From assembly GCF_039595935.1 (NCBI RefSeq), contig NZ_JBCNKR010000006.1, positions 744,001 through 808,000 of the forward strand: a DNA stretch of 64,000 nucleotides. Reading direction: 5' to 3'. Source of the stretch: Flavobacterium sp. GTDB taxonomy: Bacteria > Bacteroidota > Bacteroidia > Flavobacteriales > Flavobacteriaceae. Position numbers and translations under genes: made by a program. The number at the start of each line of letters is the position of its first letter. Within the stretch, counting starts at the first letter, position 1. Below are positions 26,801 to 37,202 of the stretch, piece after piece. The notes under the pieces were generated by a model. That model had not been told where the DNA came from. It did no database searches and saw only the letters and a list, made by a program, of their open reading frames with translations.

Positions 26801-27207
26801 TCCAAAATAACGGCCATTCCGCGGCTGTGAGCGCCATCGACTAAAGTTCTTAGATCAGCCAGTGATCCATATTCTGATCCTACAGCTTTAAAATCTTTAA
26901 TACAATAGGGCGAAGCCGAACTTCGGGAATCAGTTCCGTGTGGGAAAATCGGCATTAAATAAATAACATTGGTACCGAGTGCTTTTATATTATCTAATCG
27001 GGCGGTTACTCCGGCTAAATTTCCGTTGGCACTAAACGGACGTATATGAACCTGATACATGTTGATGTCTCGTGTATCAGGCACGCCTGCAAATGGCGTT
27101 CCGTACTGAGCCGGATCTTGCGCATACACTGAACTTGCAAATAATAATAGAAAACAGACTAGTGTTTTCGTAATATGAAATAATCTAGTGGTAATTTTGA
27201 TTTTCAT
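23842..27207 (-). CDS. Large secreted alpha-amylase family (GH13) enzyme with starch-binding modules and T9SS tail
   Basis: The 1121-aa protein is modular: signal peptide (1-29); GH13 catalytic barrel (about 35-450) with nucleophile D205 (GYRCDYAN), acid/base E235 (MLAEGD) and NHD (295-297); two Big_2 Ig-like domains (about 459-625); a CBM26-like starch-binding module (about 629-720); two more Big_2 domains (726-893); a ricin-B-like region with repeated QW-type motifs (about 899-1026); and a T9SS sorting tail (1042-1121, starting IGIYPNPATN). It is therefore exported and probably cell-attached or released, cutting alpha-glucans outside the cell. Region I lacks the usual His (DIAING instead of DxxxNH), which is odd. 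It is the last gene of the starch locus, after a 243-base gap with a palindrome. Confidence 0.93.
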   Translation of the reverse strand: MKIKITTRLFHITKTLVCFLLLFASSVYAQDPAQYGTPFAGVPDTRDINMYQVHIRPFSANGNLAGVTARLDNIKALGTNVIYLMPIFPHGTDSRSSASPYCIKDFKAVGSEYGSLADLRTLVDGAHSRGMAVILDIAINGTSWDHGWTVSHPEYYKRTGTTIQQLGNFGDIAALDLNNSATRAAIKDAMRYWIFAANIDGYRCDYANNPPLDFWSEVNSNLRGITSHNLLMLAEGDRQENFQVGFDMNYGDRWFHSGLYDIANGGPVSQRLQDQSTYEYAKATGNQQIVRYTGNHDTYTNDDGVRRPFVAFKNHNGIVANFLVSAYMKGVPFLMSGQEIDYEPKTDWPWTGFKFNWSQNPTAAADFAKILNFRTQSAAIRRGDLTTYANDDISIFTKTLGSEKVIVMSNLRNASKSYVIPAALAGTYVNPYNNNASVTLTAGSTRNFAAFEYLVLTNTNAPVVAVTGVSVSPTTATVGLGTTQQLNATIAPANATNQNLSWSSSNTAVATVNASGLVTAVSTGTATITVTTADGNKTATSAITVSTIPVSSVAVSPTSSSLYAGNTQQLTATVSPTNATNKNITWSSSNTSVATVNSSGLVTAVSAGTATITATTQDGNKTASATITVNPNTNFTVYFYKPSNWGTGIKIYYWNTLPTGVLATVNWPGVNMTDAGNGWYSYTFTNVTSTNLIFNDGTNQTADLSRDKNGWYMNSTWYDSNPGTGVAVTSVTLSPTTSTLLVGATQQLTPTVNPANATNKTVTYSSSNSAVATVNSSGLITAVAAGSATITVTTQDGAKTATCAVTVNAANVAVTSVSLSPTSTSLNVGGTQQLTPTVNPTNATNKSVNYSSSNTAVATVNSSGLITAVANGTATITVTTVDGNKTATCAVTVSTSTGGTYYTIKNRWTGAYLSDAGANVGYGTTVSGNSYKWQKIAIDAAYFVLKNVATGELMNIESQTGNVQCNITDTTFWSAQWSSDYIDGTWVRLRNRWQTGNIIHIENQTGSAQYGNSQDGWYSAQWQLEPTTVGTGKSALTINESSEKVIGIYPNPATNNEFHILLPELENGDSAAISVSDMNGRTVLTERLSSSGKIDHHLASGIYIVNIISKDFKATKKLIVK
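24530..25830 (-). repeat. Four diverged Big_2-coding repeats inside the GH13 gene
   Basis: Four units of about 240-250 bases encode Big_2 domains that share the core SSSNTAVATVNSSGL. Units 1-2 and 3-4 are each side by side, with the CBM26-like module between the pairs. Similarity is high enough at the DNA level for recombination or assembly collapse. Long frames on the opposite strand here are by-products of the repeat composition. Confidence 0.85.
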
Positions 27208-27356
27208 AGTAGTAAATTTTTTTGCATGCTTGTCAGCATTCTTAACTAAAATTCATTCTCACTCGCATTGTTTTTAAATTTGACAAACATTTTGTGGTTA
27301 ATAGTTTTCAAGTAGTAAAATTTTAATTTTTCGCTCAGGAATGAGCATAGTTTTCC

Positions 27357-27434
27357 GCCACGAATTCACGAATTTTTAGAATTAGAATTCTGCTTCTTAA
27401 TCTAAAAATTGTAAATAATTCGTGAATTCGTGGC
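27357..27434. repeat. Palindromic repeat with CACGAATT-type arms, copy 2
   Basis: The arms at 27357-27374 and 27417-27434 are base-for-base the same as those at 23723-23740 and 23763-23780, again followed by seven A. The 42-base loop has its own inner pairing (TTTTTAGA with TCTAAAAA). It lies between the GH97 stop and the GH13 start, so the two copies bracket the large GH13 gene. Confidence 0.9.
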
Positions 27435-27450
27435 AAAAAAACTTAGTAAT

Positions 27451-29652
<2,202 letters not shown>

Positions 29653-29680
29653 CTAATTGTATTTAAAGATGCATTTAGAA

Positions 29681-31060
29681 TTAATTTTTCAACACTACAT
29701 ATTGAAAAGGCTGTAATGTTATATCTGCACCAAGAGTTACGGCTGCTCCGGTAAAAGCATCTTTCCAGTTTCCTTTTAATGTTGAAGGTACAAGTTGTTT
29801 AACTGTTGAACCTGTTAAGTTTGAAAGGACAAAAACTTTTTCAGAATCTTTTATCATAGTAAATGCGCTAACGGCATCGCTGCTGTAACCTGTAAAAGTT
29901 CCTGTTTTAATAGCATTACTTGTATTTCTAAAAGCAATGATTTTTTTGTATTCTGCCAGCATGTCATTATCAGCAGTAGTCCAGTCGATTGGCGTCCTTG
30001 AGAAATAATTTAATCTTTGAGCGTATCCAATTTCCTGTCCATTATAAATCATCGGAACCGATTTTAAATAAGCAGCTACAACAAAAGTCGCGATTGATCC
30101 TTTTTTACCTCCAAATAATTCTAACGGAGTTCCTTCAGAAAGGTTTACGTCGTGATTGCTTGTGTATCTTACCACTCTGTTTTCAGGATTATAATTGTTA
30201 GCATATTCTGTTGCATTCGAATCCTGAATTGTTGTAGCAGGTTTGTTGTCTTTAAAAAGCTGTTCTAAAGTACTGAAGAAATTAAATCCGAAAGTATAAT
30301 CAAAACCAGCAGCAAAATGATTTACTTTAGAACCTTCGGCAAGCATCAATATGTTTTGATTTTTTTTGATTTTTCTCAATTTTGTAATCGCTTCAGTCCA
30401 AAAAGTCTGCGGTACAAAATCAGCATAATCACATCTGAAACCGTCGATATTGGCGTTGTAAACCCAGTAAGACATGGCGTCGATCATAGCGGCTTTCATT
30501 TCAGCATTATTAAAATCTAATTGCGCTACGTCATTATAATTTGTTCCAGGTGGAATAATGATATTTCCGTTTGCATCTTTTTGATACCAATTTGGATGTT
30601 CTGTAATCCAGTTATTATCCCAAGCCGTATGATTAGCAACCCAGTCTAAAACGACAGCCATGTTCTTTTTGTGCGCTTCTTCAACCAAAGTCTGAAGATC
30701 TTGTAAAGTTCCGAAATCAGGATTTACTGCTTTATAATCTTTTACTGCGTAAGGCGATCCTAATTCTCCCGAAGCTTTTACTTTTCCGACAGGGTAAACC
30801 GGCATTAAATACACCACATTTGCCCCAAGTTCCTGAATTTGTGTTAATCTGTCCTGAACTCCTTTTAAAGTTCCGGCCTGACTAAAAGCACGAATATTTA
30901 CCTGATAAATTATGGCATCTTCCTTCTTTGGCATTTTTTCAAAAGGAGTTCCATATTGTGTATACGGAGAGTCTGAACTTGTATCGTCATCAGAAGAACT
31001 GCAGGAAATAAAGGCTACTGCCAGCAGCAATGTATAAACGATTTTTATATTAAATTTCAT
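29681..31060 (-). CDS. Surface GH13 alpha-amylase lipoprotein (SusG-like)
   Basis: The 459-aa lipoprotein has Cys 20 in the lipobox, followed at once by SSSDDD, an acidic stretch resembling the Bacteroidetes surface-export signal. The GH13 motifs are complete: DWVANH (region I), nucleophile D211 (GFRCDYAD), acid/base E242 (MLAEGS) and NHD (302-304). It probably cuts starch at the outer membrane so that SusC/D can import the fragments. It is separated from susE by 106 bases with a hairpin. Confidence 0.92.
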   Translation of the reverse strand: MKFNIKIVYTLLLAVAFISCSSSDDDTSSDSPYTQYGTPFEKMPKKEDAIIYQVNIRAFSQAGTLKGVQDRLTQIQELGANVVYLMPVYPVGKVKASGELGSPYAVKDYKAVNPDFGTLQDLQTLVEEAHKKNMAVVLDWVANHTAWDNNWITEHPNWYQKDANGNIIIPPGTNYNDVAQLDFNNAEMKAAMIDAMSYWVYNANIDGFRCDYADFVPQTFWTEAITKLRKIKKNQNILMLAEGSKVNHFAAGFDYTFGFNFFSTLEQLFKDNKPATTIQDSNATEYANNYNPENRVVRYTSNHDVNLSEGTPLELFGGKKGSIATFVVAAYLKSVPMIYNGQEIGYAQRLNYFSRTPIDWTTADNDMLAEYKKIIAFRNTSNAIKTGTFTGYSSDAVSAFTMIKDSEKVFVLSNLTGSTVKQLVPSTLKGNWKDAFTGAAVTLGADITLQPFQYVVLKN

Positions 31061-31102
31061 ATTTCTTTGAATTTAGTTGTAATAGCCGGAAGTTTAAGAT
31101 AG

Positions 31103-31128
31103 CCTGCCTTTTGCTCAAGAAAGGCAGG
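31103..31128 (-). other. Hairpin between susE and the GH13 lipoprotein gene
   Basis: CCTGCCTTT (31103-31111) pairs with AAAGGCAGG (31120-31128) around an 8-base loop. No T-run follows on the minus strand, so it may be an mRNA processing or stability element that separates expression of binding proteins from enzymes. Confidence 0.6.
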
Positions 31129-31166
31129 TATCACTCAAACTAATCTAGCTTTGTTACAATGTTAGA

Positions 31167-32276
31167 TTATTTTTTAACGATCGATGTAACAGCAGTTGCA
31201 GGATAACCTGTTGTTGCCGGATCTGTTTCGATAATTTTAAAAGTTACTTCATAAGTTCCCGCTTCACCAATTGTGTAAGCTCCTCCATTATCAAGGTTTA
31301 CGATATTTGTTGAAGGATCTGCCGGTCCGTAATTAATTGTCCATGCATCATTCAATCTGAATTTTAATGCACCAGGCAATAAATTAGCTGTTATTTTCCA
31401 CGTTTGAGAAACATGATCGTATGACATTGGAACAGAATGATTCCATCCATAATTTGGATCTCCGGCTGTTTGATCTGCTGTTGCAGATGCTGGTCCGACA
31501 ATTCCCCAGGCATACGGCGTCTGGCTCCATTTTAGAGTATTTAGATTTACTTTTATTTGATATGAACCTGCACCCGGAAGTACAAAATCTGTATCGCTCA
31601 TATTTTGTAAATCATTATTTGTAGCTCCTGCACCGTAGAATTGTGCCCAGTTTCTGGCTGTATTTAATTTAAATCCAGGACCTGCTCCAACAGGAACAGT
31701 CATGTATCCTTGGTAAACACCTTTTTGAATTGCTGTTAAAGGAGCAGCGGTTTCAATAGCCCATCCCTGATAACTTCCCGGCATATAAATTTCGCCAAAA
31801 ACAACACTTTTTTCGTATGGTGTAATAGTTAAAGTAATAGGGTTTGAATAGATTTTACGATCCATTGCAGCTTCTACACGAACTACTAATTTCCCAGCTA
31901 CATTTGGCTCAAGCCCTAAATCGACAGCGATTTTATTTAAATCTCGGCCAATTAAAGTTTTGCTTAAAACATCTGAACCTACTTCAATTCGTTTTGCTTT
32001 TTGCCATGCATTGCTTCCGCCAGTATCTCCAACTAAATCAAACTGAATAGCATACGTTACCGGAGCTTCGATAGGAAAAGAAACAGAAGGCCATGAAAGA
32101 AGTAAAACCTGATCGTCTGCAGTATCTTCTGTCAATACTAATGTGCTTGATGAAGCTGTAATTTCAGAAGGAAAACTAACCGATTTTAATGTCGTTAATT
32201 CGGCATTGCTGTCACAGGAAGAACCCAGAAAAAGCACGCTGCCTAATAAGATTAATTTATTGATATATTTTTTCAT
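31167..32276 (-). CDS. susE: SusE/SusF-type surface starch-binding lipoprotein
   Basis: The 369-aa protein has a lipobox with Cys 21. The N-terminal SusE Ig-like domain follows (about 25-150), then two similar carbohydrate-binding modules with aromatic residues (MPGSYQGWAIE near 165 and WGIVGPASAT near 255). SusE/F proteins bind starch on the cell surface but do not cleave it. The gene follows susD by 13 bases in the same operon. Confidence 0.88.
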   Translation of the reverse strand: MKKYINKLILLGSVLFLGSSCDSNAELTTLKSVSFPSEITASSSTLVLTEDTADDQVLLLSWPSVSFPIEAPVTYAIQFDLVGDTGGSNAWQKAKRIEVGSDVLSKTLIGRDLNKIAVDLGLEPNVAGKLVVRVEAAMDRKIYSNPITLTITPYEKSVVFGEIYMPGSYQGWAIETAAPLTAIQKGVYQGYMTVPVGAGPGFKLNTARNWAQFYGAGATNNDLQNMSDTDFVLPGAGSYQIKVNLNTLKWSQTPYAWGIVGPASATADQTAGDPNYGWNHSVPMSYDHVSQTWKITANLLPGALKFRLNDAWTINYGPADPSTNIVNLDNGGAYTIGEAGTYEVTFKIIETDPATTGYPATAVTSIVKK

Positions 32277-32289
32277 GATAGTTTTGTTT

Positions 32290-33798
32290 TTAGTAACCCG
32301 GGTTTTGTTTTAATCCTAGATTAGCATTTAATGCTGAGGTTGGAATTGGGAACAATTTTCTGTAAGCAGGCGACGCAGGTCTGAATTCGTTTGCTAGTAA
32401 AAATTTATCAAAACGAATCATATCTTGTCTTCTGTGTCCTTCCCAGTTCAATTCGAATCCTCTTTCATTGTAAATATCATCAAGAGTAGGGTTGTGGTCT
32501 AATGCTTCTAGTCCTGCACGTTGTCTGATTTGATCAATAAAAGGTTTTGCAGCGCCCGGATTTCCTAAACGTGCATTACATTCTGCCATCATTAAAATTA
32601 CATCAGCATATCTGAAAATTGGAAAATCGTTAGAAGCTCCTCCACCTGTTCTTGGCGCTGCAGGATAAAACTTCACGTTACGAACTCCAGCTTGTGGATC
32701 TGCTCCCGGATTGTCAAGAGAAGCTACATCAAGTGTATAATTGAATCCGCCTGGCTGTTCTCCAAACAAAAACTGTTTTCTGCGAATGTCATTGGCATCA
32801 TATTTTAAGAAAAATTCTTTAGGAACAATTGTACCGTTCCATCCGCTGTATCCAAATAAAGCCTGTGCGTGTGCTCCGTATAAACTACGAACTGCATAAA
32901 CGTTACGAGAAACAACGTCAAGTGTTGCGTAAATTGAAAGTATAGTTTCATCTTCCGGAAGTACATCTCCAAATAATTCATAATATTTACTTCCAAGAGG
33001 ATTTGCCGCATCGGCTGCGCCAGAATGAAGCGTAAATCCGCCCTCGGCAACTTTGTTACAAGCAGCTAAAGCTTCATTCCATTTTGGAGTTCCTGTGTAA
33101 ACTCCAGCGTTTAAATATACTTTTGCCAGTAAAGTATAGCCAGCCCATTTGTTGAATCTTCCATAGTAATTTCCGCCTCTTGTTCCAGAAAGCTGATCTA
33201 CATTTTCAGTTAGTTCTTTTACGATAAAATCATAAACTTCTTTACGGCTTGACTGCGGAATTTTATCCACTGTAATATTATTGTCTGTAAAAAATGGAAC
33301 ATCTCCATAATCATCAATCAATAAATAATAAAAGAAAGCTCTTAATACTTTTGCTTCGGCAATTTTTGAAGTTTCAGCATTTGATTTTTCTAATAAACTA
33401 ACGGCTAAATTGGCATTGAAAACCGCTTTGTATAACCAGTTCCATGTATTGTTGATAATGAAATCTGTAGGCAGCCATTCGTGTTTGTGCAAACGGGCAA
33501 AATCCTGCTGCCAGTCGCCTGTATTTCTATGTGGAATAACCTGCTCGTCTGATGACATACAGTTCATGTCGTACCAGCCATTATCTGCTCCCGCGTAACC
33601 AACACCTGATGCATTTTCTCTTACGAATTCACCCGGAATTTGTGCATATACGTTTGCAAGAGCAATATCAGCACCTTCAGGAGTTCCGTAAAATTCATCT
33701 GCAGGATATTTATCGTATACATTTTCGCTTACATCCGTACAGCTGAAAAGGGCAAGAAAACAAACGCTTCCTGCTATTACTATATTTTTAATTTTCAT
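32290..33798 (-). CDS. susD: SusD/RagB-type nutrient-binding lipoprotein
   Basis: The 502-aa protein has a lipobox (FSC, Cys 20) and helical TPR-like repeats. C-terminal SusD motifs include FPIFRYADVILMMAE, ARLGNPGAAK and the ending ERGFELNWEGHRRQDMIRF. It caps the SusC channel and helps pass oligosaccharides into it. It lies 9 bases downstream of susC. Its position with amylase genes points to alpha-glucans as ligand. Confidence 0.95.
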   Translation of the reverse strand: MKIKNIVIAGSVCFLALFSCTDVSENVYDKYPADEFYGTPEGADIALANVYAQIPGEFVRENASGVGYAGADNGWYDMNCMSSDEQVIPHRNTGDWQQDFARLHKHEWLPTDFIINNTWNWLYKAVFNANLAVSLLEKSNAETSKIAEAKVLRAFFYYLLIDDYGDVPFFTDNNITVDKIPQSSRKEVYDFIVKELTENVDQLSGTRGGNYYGRFNKWAGYTLLAKVYLNAGVYTGTPKWNEALAACNKVAEGGFTLHSGAADAANPLGSKYYELFGDVLPEDETILSIYATLDVVSRNVYAVRSLYGAHAQALFGYSGWNGTIVPKEFFLKYDANDIRRKQFLFGEQPGGFNYTLDVASLDNPGADPQAGVRNVKFYPAAPRTGGGASNDFPIFRYADVILMMAECNARLGNPGAAKPFIDQIRQRAGLEALDHNPTLDDIYNERGFELNWEGHRRQDMIRFDKFLLANEFRPASPAYRKLFPIPTSALNANLGLKQNPGY

Positions 33799-33807
33799 CT
33801 TTTTTTA

Positions 33808-36800
33808 CTATTTAAATTTTACAGTCAAACCAAACGCCACACTTCTGGTACGAGGATAAATTCCTTTATCGCCTCCAAAACTGTCTCCACTTCCGCTTAC
33901 ATTTAATTCAGGATCAATTCCTGTATAATCTGTAATCAGGAATAAGTTGTTTCCTGTAAGTGAAAGTCTGATGGTATCAATATATTTATCTGTAAAACGG
34001 AAACTGTATCCGGCTGTAAGGTTTTCTAAACGAATGAATGAACCATCTTCTAACCATAAATCAGAACCGTAAGGAGAAGTATAAATTCCCTGATCTACTG
34101 CACTTGCCAAAATATTCGATTTACCAATATTTTCCATTCTGCTTAAGTTTGAACGTAAACTATTGTAAACTTTATTTCCGCCAGAACCTCTTATCAACAT
34201 CGAAGCATCGAAGTTTTTATATCTGTAAGATGGGTTAAATGCGAAAGTATAAGTTGGTAAAGCTGAGCCTGCGTAATAACGATCCGGACTTCTTGTTCCC
34301 TGATCAATTATTCCGTTTCCGTCACGATCTAAAACCGTTTCAACATTGTTTTGATTTTTTCCTGTATGCTCTAGTATGTAAAAAGCTCCAATTGGTTTTC
34401 CTTTCACTAAATAAGAGTTTTCAGCTCCCCAGCCTACATAATCGGTATTTAAAGGAACTCCGTTTATGCTTCCGCTTAAATTAAGCACTTCGTTTTTCAT
34501 GAAAGAAGCGTTTGCTGCCAAAGTAAGTGTACTGTTTTGTGTTTTAATTACGTCATAAGCCAAAGCAATCTCAATACCTTTGTTTGAAATACTTCCCACG
34601 TTTGCCATAATACGATCGTGTGGAAACGGAGGCTGAGGTACTACATAATTAAATAAAAGATTTTCAGTTTTAGAAGTATAAACATCAACAGTTCCTCTTA
34701 ATCTATTGTCTAGAAGGGCAAAATCAAGACCTAAGTTGGTTTGTTTTTTAGTTTCCCATTTCAAATCGGCATTGGCATTTTGGCTAACACTGTAATTTGG
34801 GATCTGCTGACCGCCAAAATAAGTGGTTCCTGAACTTCCAACCAAAGCGATTGACTGCTGTGGATTTAATCCTTGCTGATTTCCGGTAACTCCATAACCT
34901 GCACGAACTTTTAATTCATCAAACAAAGTTTGGTTTTGCATAAAAGGTTCTTTGTTAATCTGCCACGCAACTGATGCTGAAGGGAAATTTCCCCATTTAT
35001 TATTAGCACCAAAAACTGTAGAACCATCACGACGAATACTTGCAGTAAGCAAATAACGATCTAATAAAGAGTAATTTGCTCTTGCCAAAAATGAAACTAA
35101 ACTTCTGTCGTTTTTGTATGAAGTAATATCGCCCGGTCTAACATTTGACATATCTCCTAACTGAAGCGCATTGTAAGTTGTTTTATCGTTCATAAAACCT
35201 CTTGCTTGTGCATAATTTCCTTGGTAAGTTTGGTTTTGCCATTCGTATAAACCTAATACATTGATATTGTGAATACCGAATGTTCTTTTATAATTAAGGC
35301 TAAAGTTGGTTAACTTTTCATTTTGTCTTTGGTTATTGATATTAGCAAAACCTTTTTGGTCAATAGCAAAAGCAACTGTAGATTCTATTGGTTGAAAATA
35401 ACCATATGTCACATTTGTTTTTCTCCAGCTTCCGAACCAGCTTGCACTTAAACCTTTTGCTAAATCCAAATCAGCTTTTAAACTTCCGAATAAATTATCA
35501 TTTTGAGATTCATTTGTGGTTGTTTGTGCAGCTGCATAAGGATTTAAATATTGGAATACATTTGGATCTGTAAAATAAGTTCCGTCCGTATTATAAACTG
35601 GATCTGTTGGTCTAAGCAAATACGCATTTGTAATTAAATTTGATGTATAAGCTGCTGTTCCAATACTTTGAATACTGCTTGTTGTATTGTTAACACCCGT
35701 ATTTAAATTAAAAGTCAATTTTAATTTATCATCAAATGCCATTTGAGTAGCCTGAATACGACCAATATATTTTTGGTTGCTTGAATTAATTACAACTCCA
35801 TCTTGCAAAATAGCTGTTAAAGACGCTCTGTAATTGAATTTATCAGTTCCTCCTCCAAAAGATAAAGTATGTGTCTGCGTAATTCCGGTTTGAGTCAAAA
35901 GCCCATACCAATCTGTATTAGATCCATGATTTGCCGATGCCGGAACTCCAACACTCTGAGCCGCTGTCCACCATTCGTCAGCACTTAACATGTCTAATTT
36001 TTTTGGAATAAAATCTAAAGATGTTGAACCCGTATAATCCATCGTAGTTTTTCCGGCTTTATTCTTTTTTGTCGTAACAATAAGTACACCCGGCGCACCG
36101 CGAGAACCGTAAATGGCAGTTGCAGAAGCATCTTTTAAAAGGTCAATACTTTCAATTTCGCTTGGCGGAACCTGATTTAATAAATCCATGTTTCCCTGAA
36201 TTCCATCTACAACAATTAACGGATCACTTCCTCCAATTAAAGAAGAAATTCCACGAATACGAACACTTGGACCTGAACCCGGTTCACTACCAATTTGAGT
36301 AATATTTACACCAGCTGCTTTACCAGAAATCAATTGTAATGGATTTACAATCGCTCCCTGATTCATGTCTTTTGCATTAATAGAAGATACTGCTCCCGTA
36401 ACATCTTTTTTAATAGTTGTACCGTAACCAACCACTACAATTTCCTGTAAGTCAGTAGCATCCGGAAAAAGCTGAATGTTAATTACATTTTGATTTGCTG
36501 TAACTTTTTTCTCTTTATATCCCACAAAAGAAACTACAATTACAGATTGGCTGCTTTCAACAGTAATTTTATATTTTCCGTCAAAATCCGTTACCATTCC
36601 GTTTTTAGTTCCTTCTTCAATAACTGAAGCTCCAGGCAAAGGCATTCCGTTTTCATCGGTAATTACACCAGAAACAGTTTGTTTTTGAAATTCAATTACC
36701 TGCGTTTTAAGCTCCGGTTTTTTAAGGATAATCTGCGTATCTCTGATTTTAAATTCAGTTGGAGTTCCTTTAAAAATCCTGTCTAAAACCACATATATCG

Positions 36801-37071
36801 ATTGATCTTTTACAGAAATAGAAACTGTGCGATCTAAGTCGATATCGTTCAGTTTATAAATAAATCTGAAATCTGTTTTTTGCTCAATGGTCTCAATAAC
36901 CTTTTCGATTGTTGAATTGTTTAATTCAAGGGTAACTTTTGTCTTTTGGGCATAAGTATTCCCTCTGATATTAAACATGGCGACCAAAAGAAGTAGAGTT
37001 GTTAGTTTCAATTTTAGGTCATTTTGGAACACTCGGTATAAAAACCCAGTATTCTTTGATTTTTTTTTCAT
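33808..37071 (-). CDS. susC: SusC-type TonB-dependent receptor with N-terminal STN signalling domain
   Basis: The 1087-aa receptor has a long signal peptide (to about 41), an STN domain (about 45-115: NNSTIEKVIETIEQ to TQIILKK), a carboxypeptidase-like beta domain (about 125-205), a TonB plug (GYGTTIKKDVTGAVSSI, LKDASATAIYGSRG) and a large beta-barrel ending FGLTVKFK. It imports starch fragments with TonB energy. The STN domain is the part that contacts a FecR-type anti-sigma factor, and such a gene lies directly upstream, so the receptor likely also transmits a signal. Confidence 0.95.
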   Translation of the reverse strand: MKKKSKNTGFLYRVFQNDLKLKLTTLLLLVAMFNIRGNTYAQKTKVTLELNNSTIEKVIETIEQKTDFRFIYKLNDIDLDRTVSISVKDQSIYVVLDRIFKGTPTEFKIRDTQIILKKPELKTQVIEFQKQTVSGVITDENGMPLPGASVIEEGTKNGMVTDFDGKYKITVESSQSVIVVSFVGYKEKKVTANQNVINIQLFPDATDLQEIVVVGYGTTIKKDVTGAVSSINAKDMNQGAIVNPLQLISGKAAGVNITQIGSEPGSGPSVRIRGISSLIGGSDPLIVVDGIQGNMDLLNQVPPSEIESIDLLKDASATAIYGSRGAPGVLIVTTKKNKAGKTTMDYTGSTSLDFIPKKLDMLSADEWWTAAQSVGVPASANHGSNTDWYGLLTQTGITQTHTLSFGGGTDKFNYRASLTAILQDGVVINSSNQKYIGRIQATQMAFDDKLKLTFNLNTGVNNTTSSIQSIGTAAYTSNLITNAYLLRPTDPVYNTDGTYFTDPNVFQYLNPYAAAQTTTNESQNDNLFGSLKADLDLAKGLSASWFGSWRKTNVTYGYFQPIESTVAFAIDQKGFANINNQRQNEKLTNFSLNYKRTFGIHNINVLGLYEWQNQTYQGNYAQARGFMNDKTTYNALQLGDMSNVRPGDITSYKNDRSLVSFLARANYSLLDRYLLTASIRRDGSTVFGANNKWGNFPSASVAWQINKEPFMQNQTLFDELKVRAGYGVTGNQQGLNPQQSIALVGSSGTTYFGGQQIPNYSVSQNANADLKWETKKQTNLGLDFALLDNRLRGTVDVYTSKTENLLFNYVVPQPPFPHDRIMANVGSISNKGIEIALAYDVIKTQNSTLTLAANASFMKNEVLNLSGSINGVPLNTDYVGWGAENSYLVKGKPIGAFYILEHTGKNQNNVETVLDRDGNGIIDQGTRSPDRYYAGSALPTYTFAFNPSYRYKNFDASMLIRGSGGNKVYNSLRSNLSRMENIGKSNILASAVDQGIYTSPYGSDLWLEDGSFIRLENLTAGYSFRFTDKYIDTIRLSLTGNNLFLITDYTGIDPELNVSGSGDSFGGDKGIYPRTRSVAFGLTVKFK

Positions 37072-37120
37072 AATTTTGTTAATTGATTGTAGTTAATTCG
37101 TTATATTCAATCACTTAGTT

Positions 37121-37151
37121 AATCGGAAATTGTTCGCAGCTCTTTCCGATT
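37121..37151. other. Hairpin in the fecR-susC gap
   Basis: AATCGGAAA (37121-37129) and TTTCCGATT (37143-37151) are exact complements around 13 bases. The T-run that would make a terminator is on the plus strand, the wrong side for susC. It may affect read-through from fecR to susC or mark the susC leader. Confidence 0.5.
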
Positions 37152-37202
37152 TTTTTATTCCTGTAATTTTATTTCTTCATATTTTTTCATTGGTTTAAGT
37201 GG

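Noticed and set aside
23723..27434. An insertion sequence delimited by the two palindromes
   Set aside because: The palindromes are self-contained hairpins, not terminal repeats facing each other, and the gene between is a glycoside hydrolase, not a transposase.
37121..37151. Terminator between fecR and susC
   Set aside because: The T-run is on the strand opposite to transcription; listed only as a hairpin.
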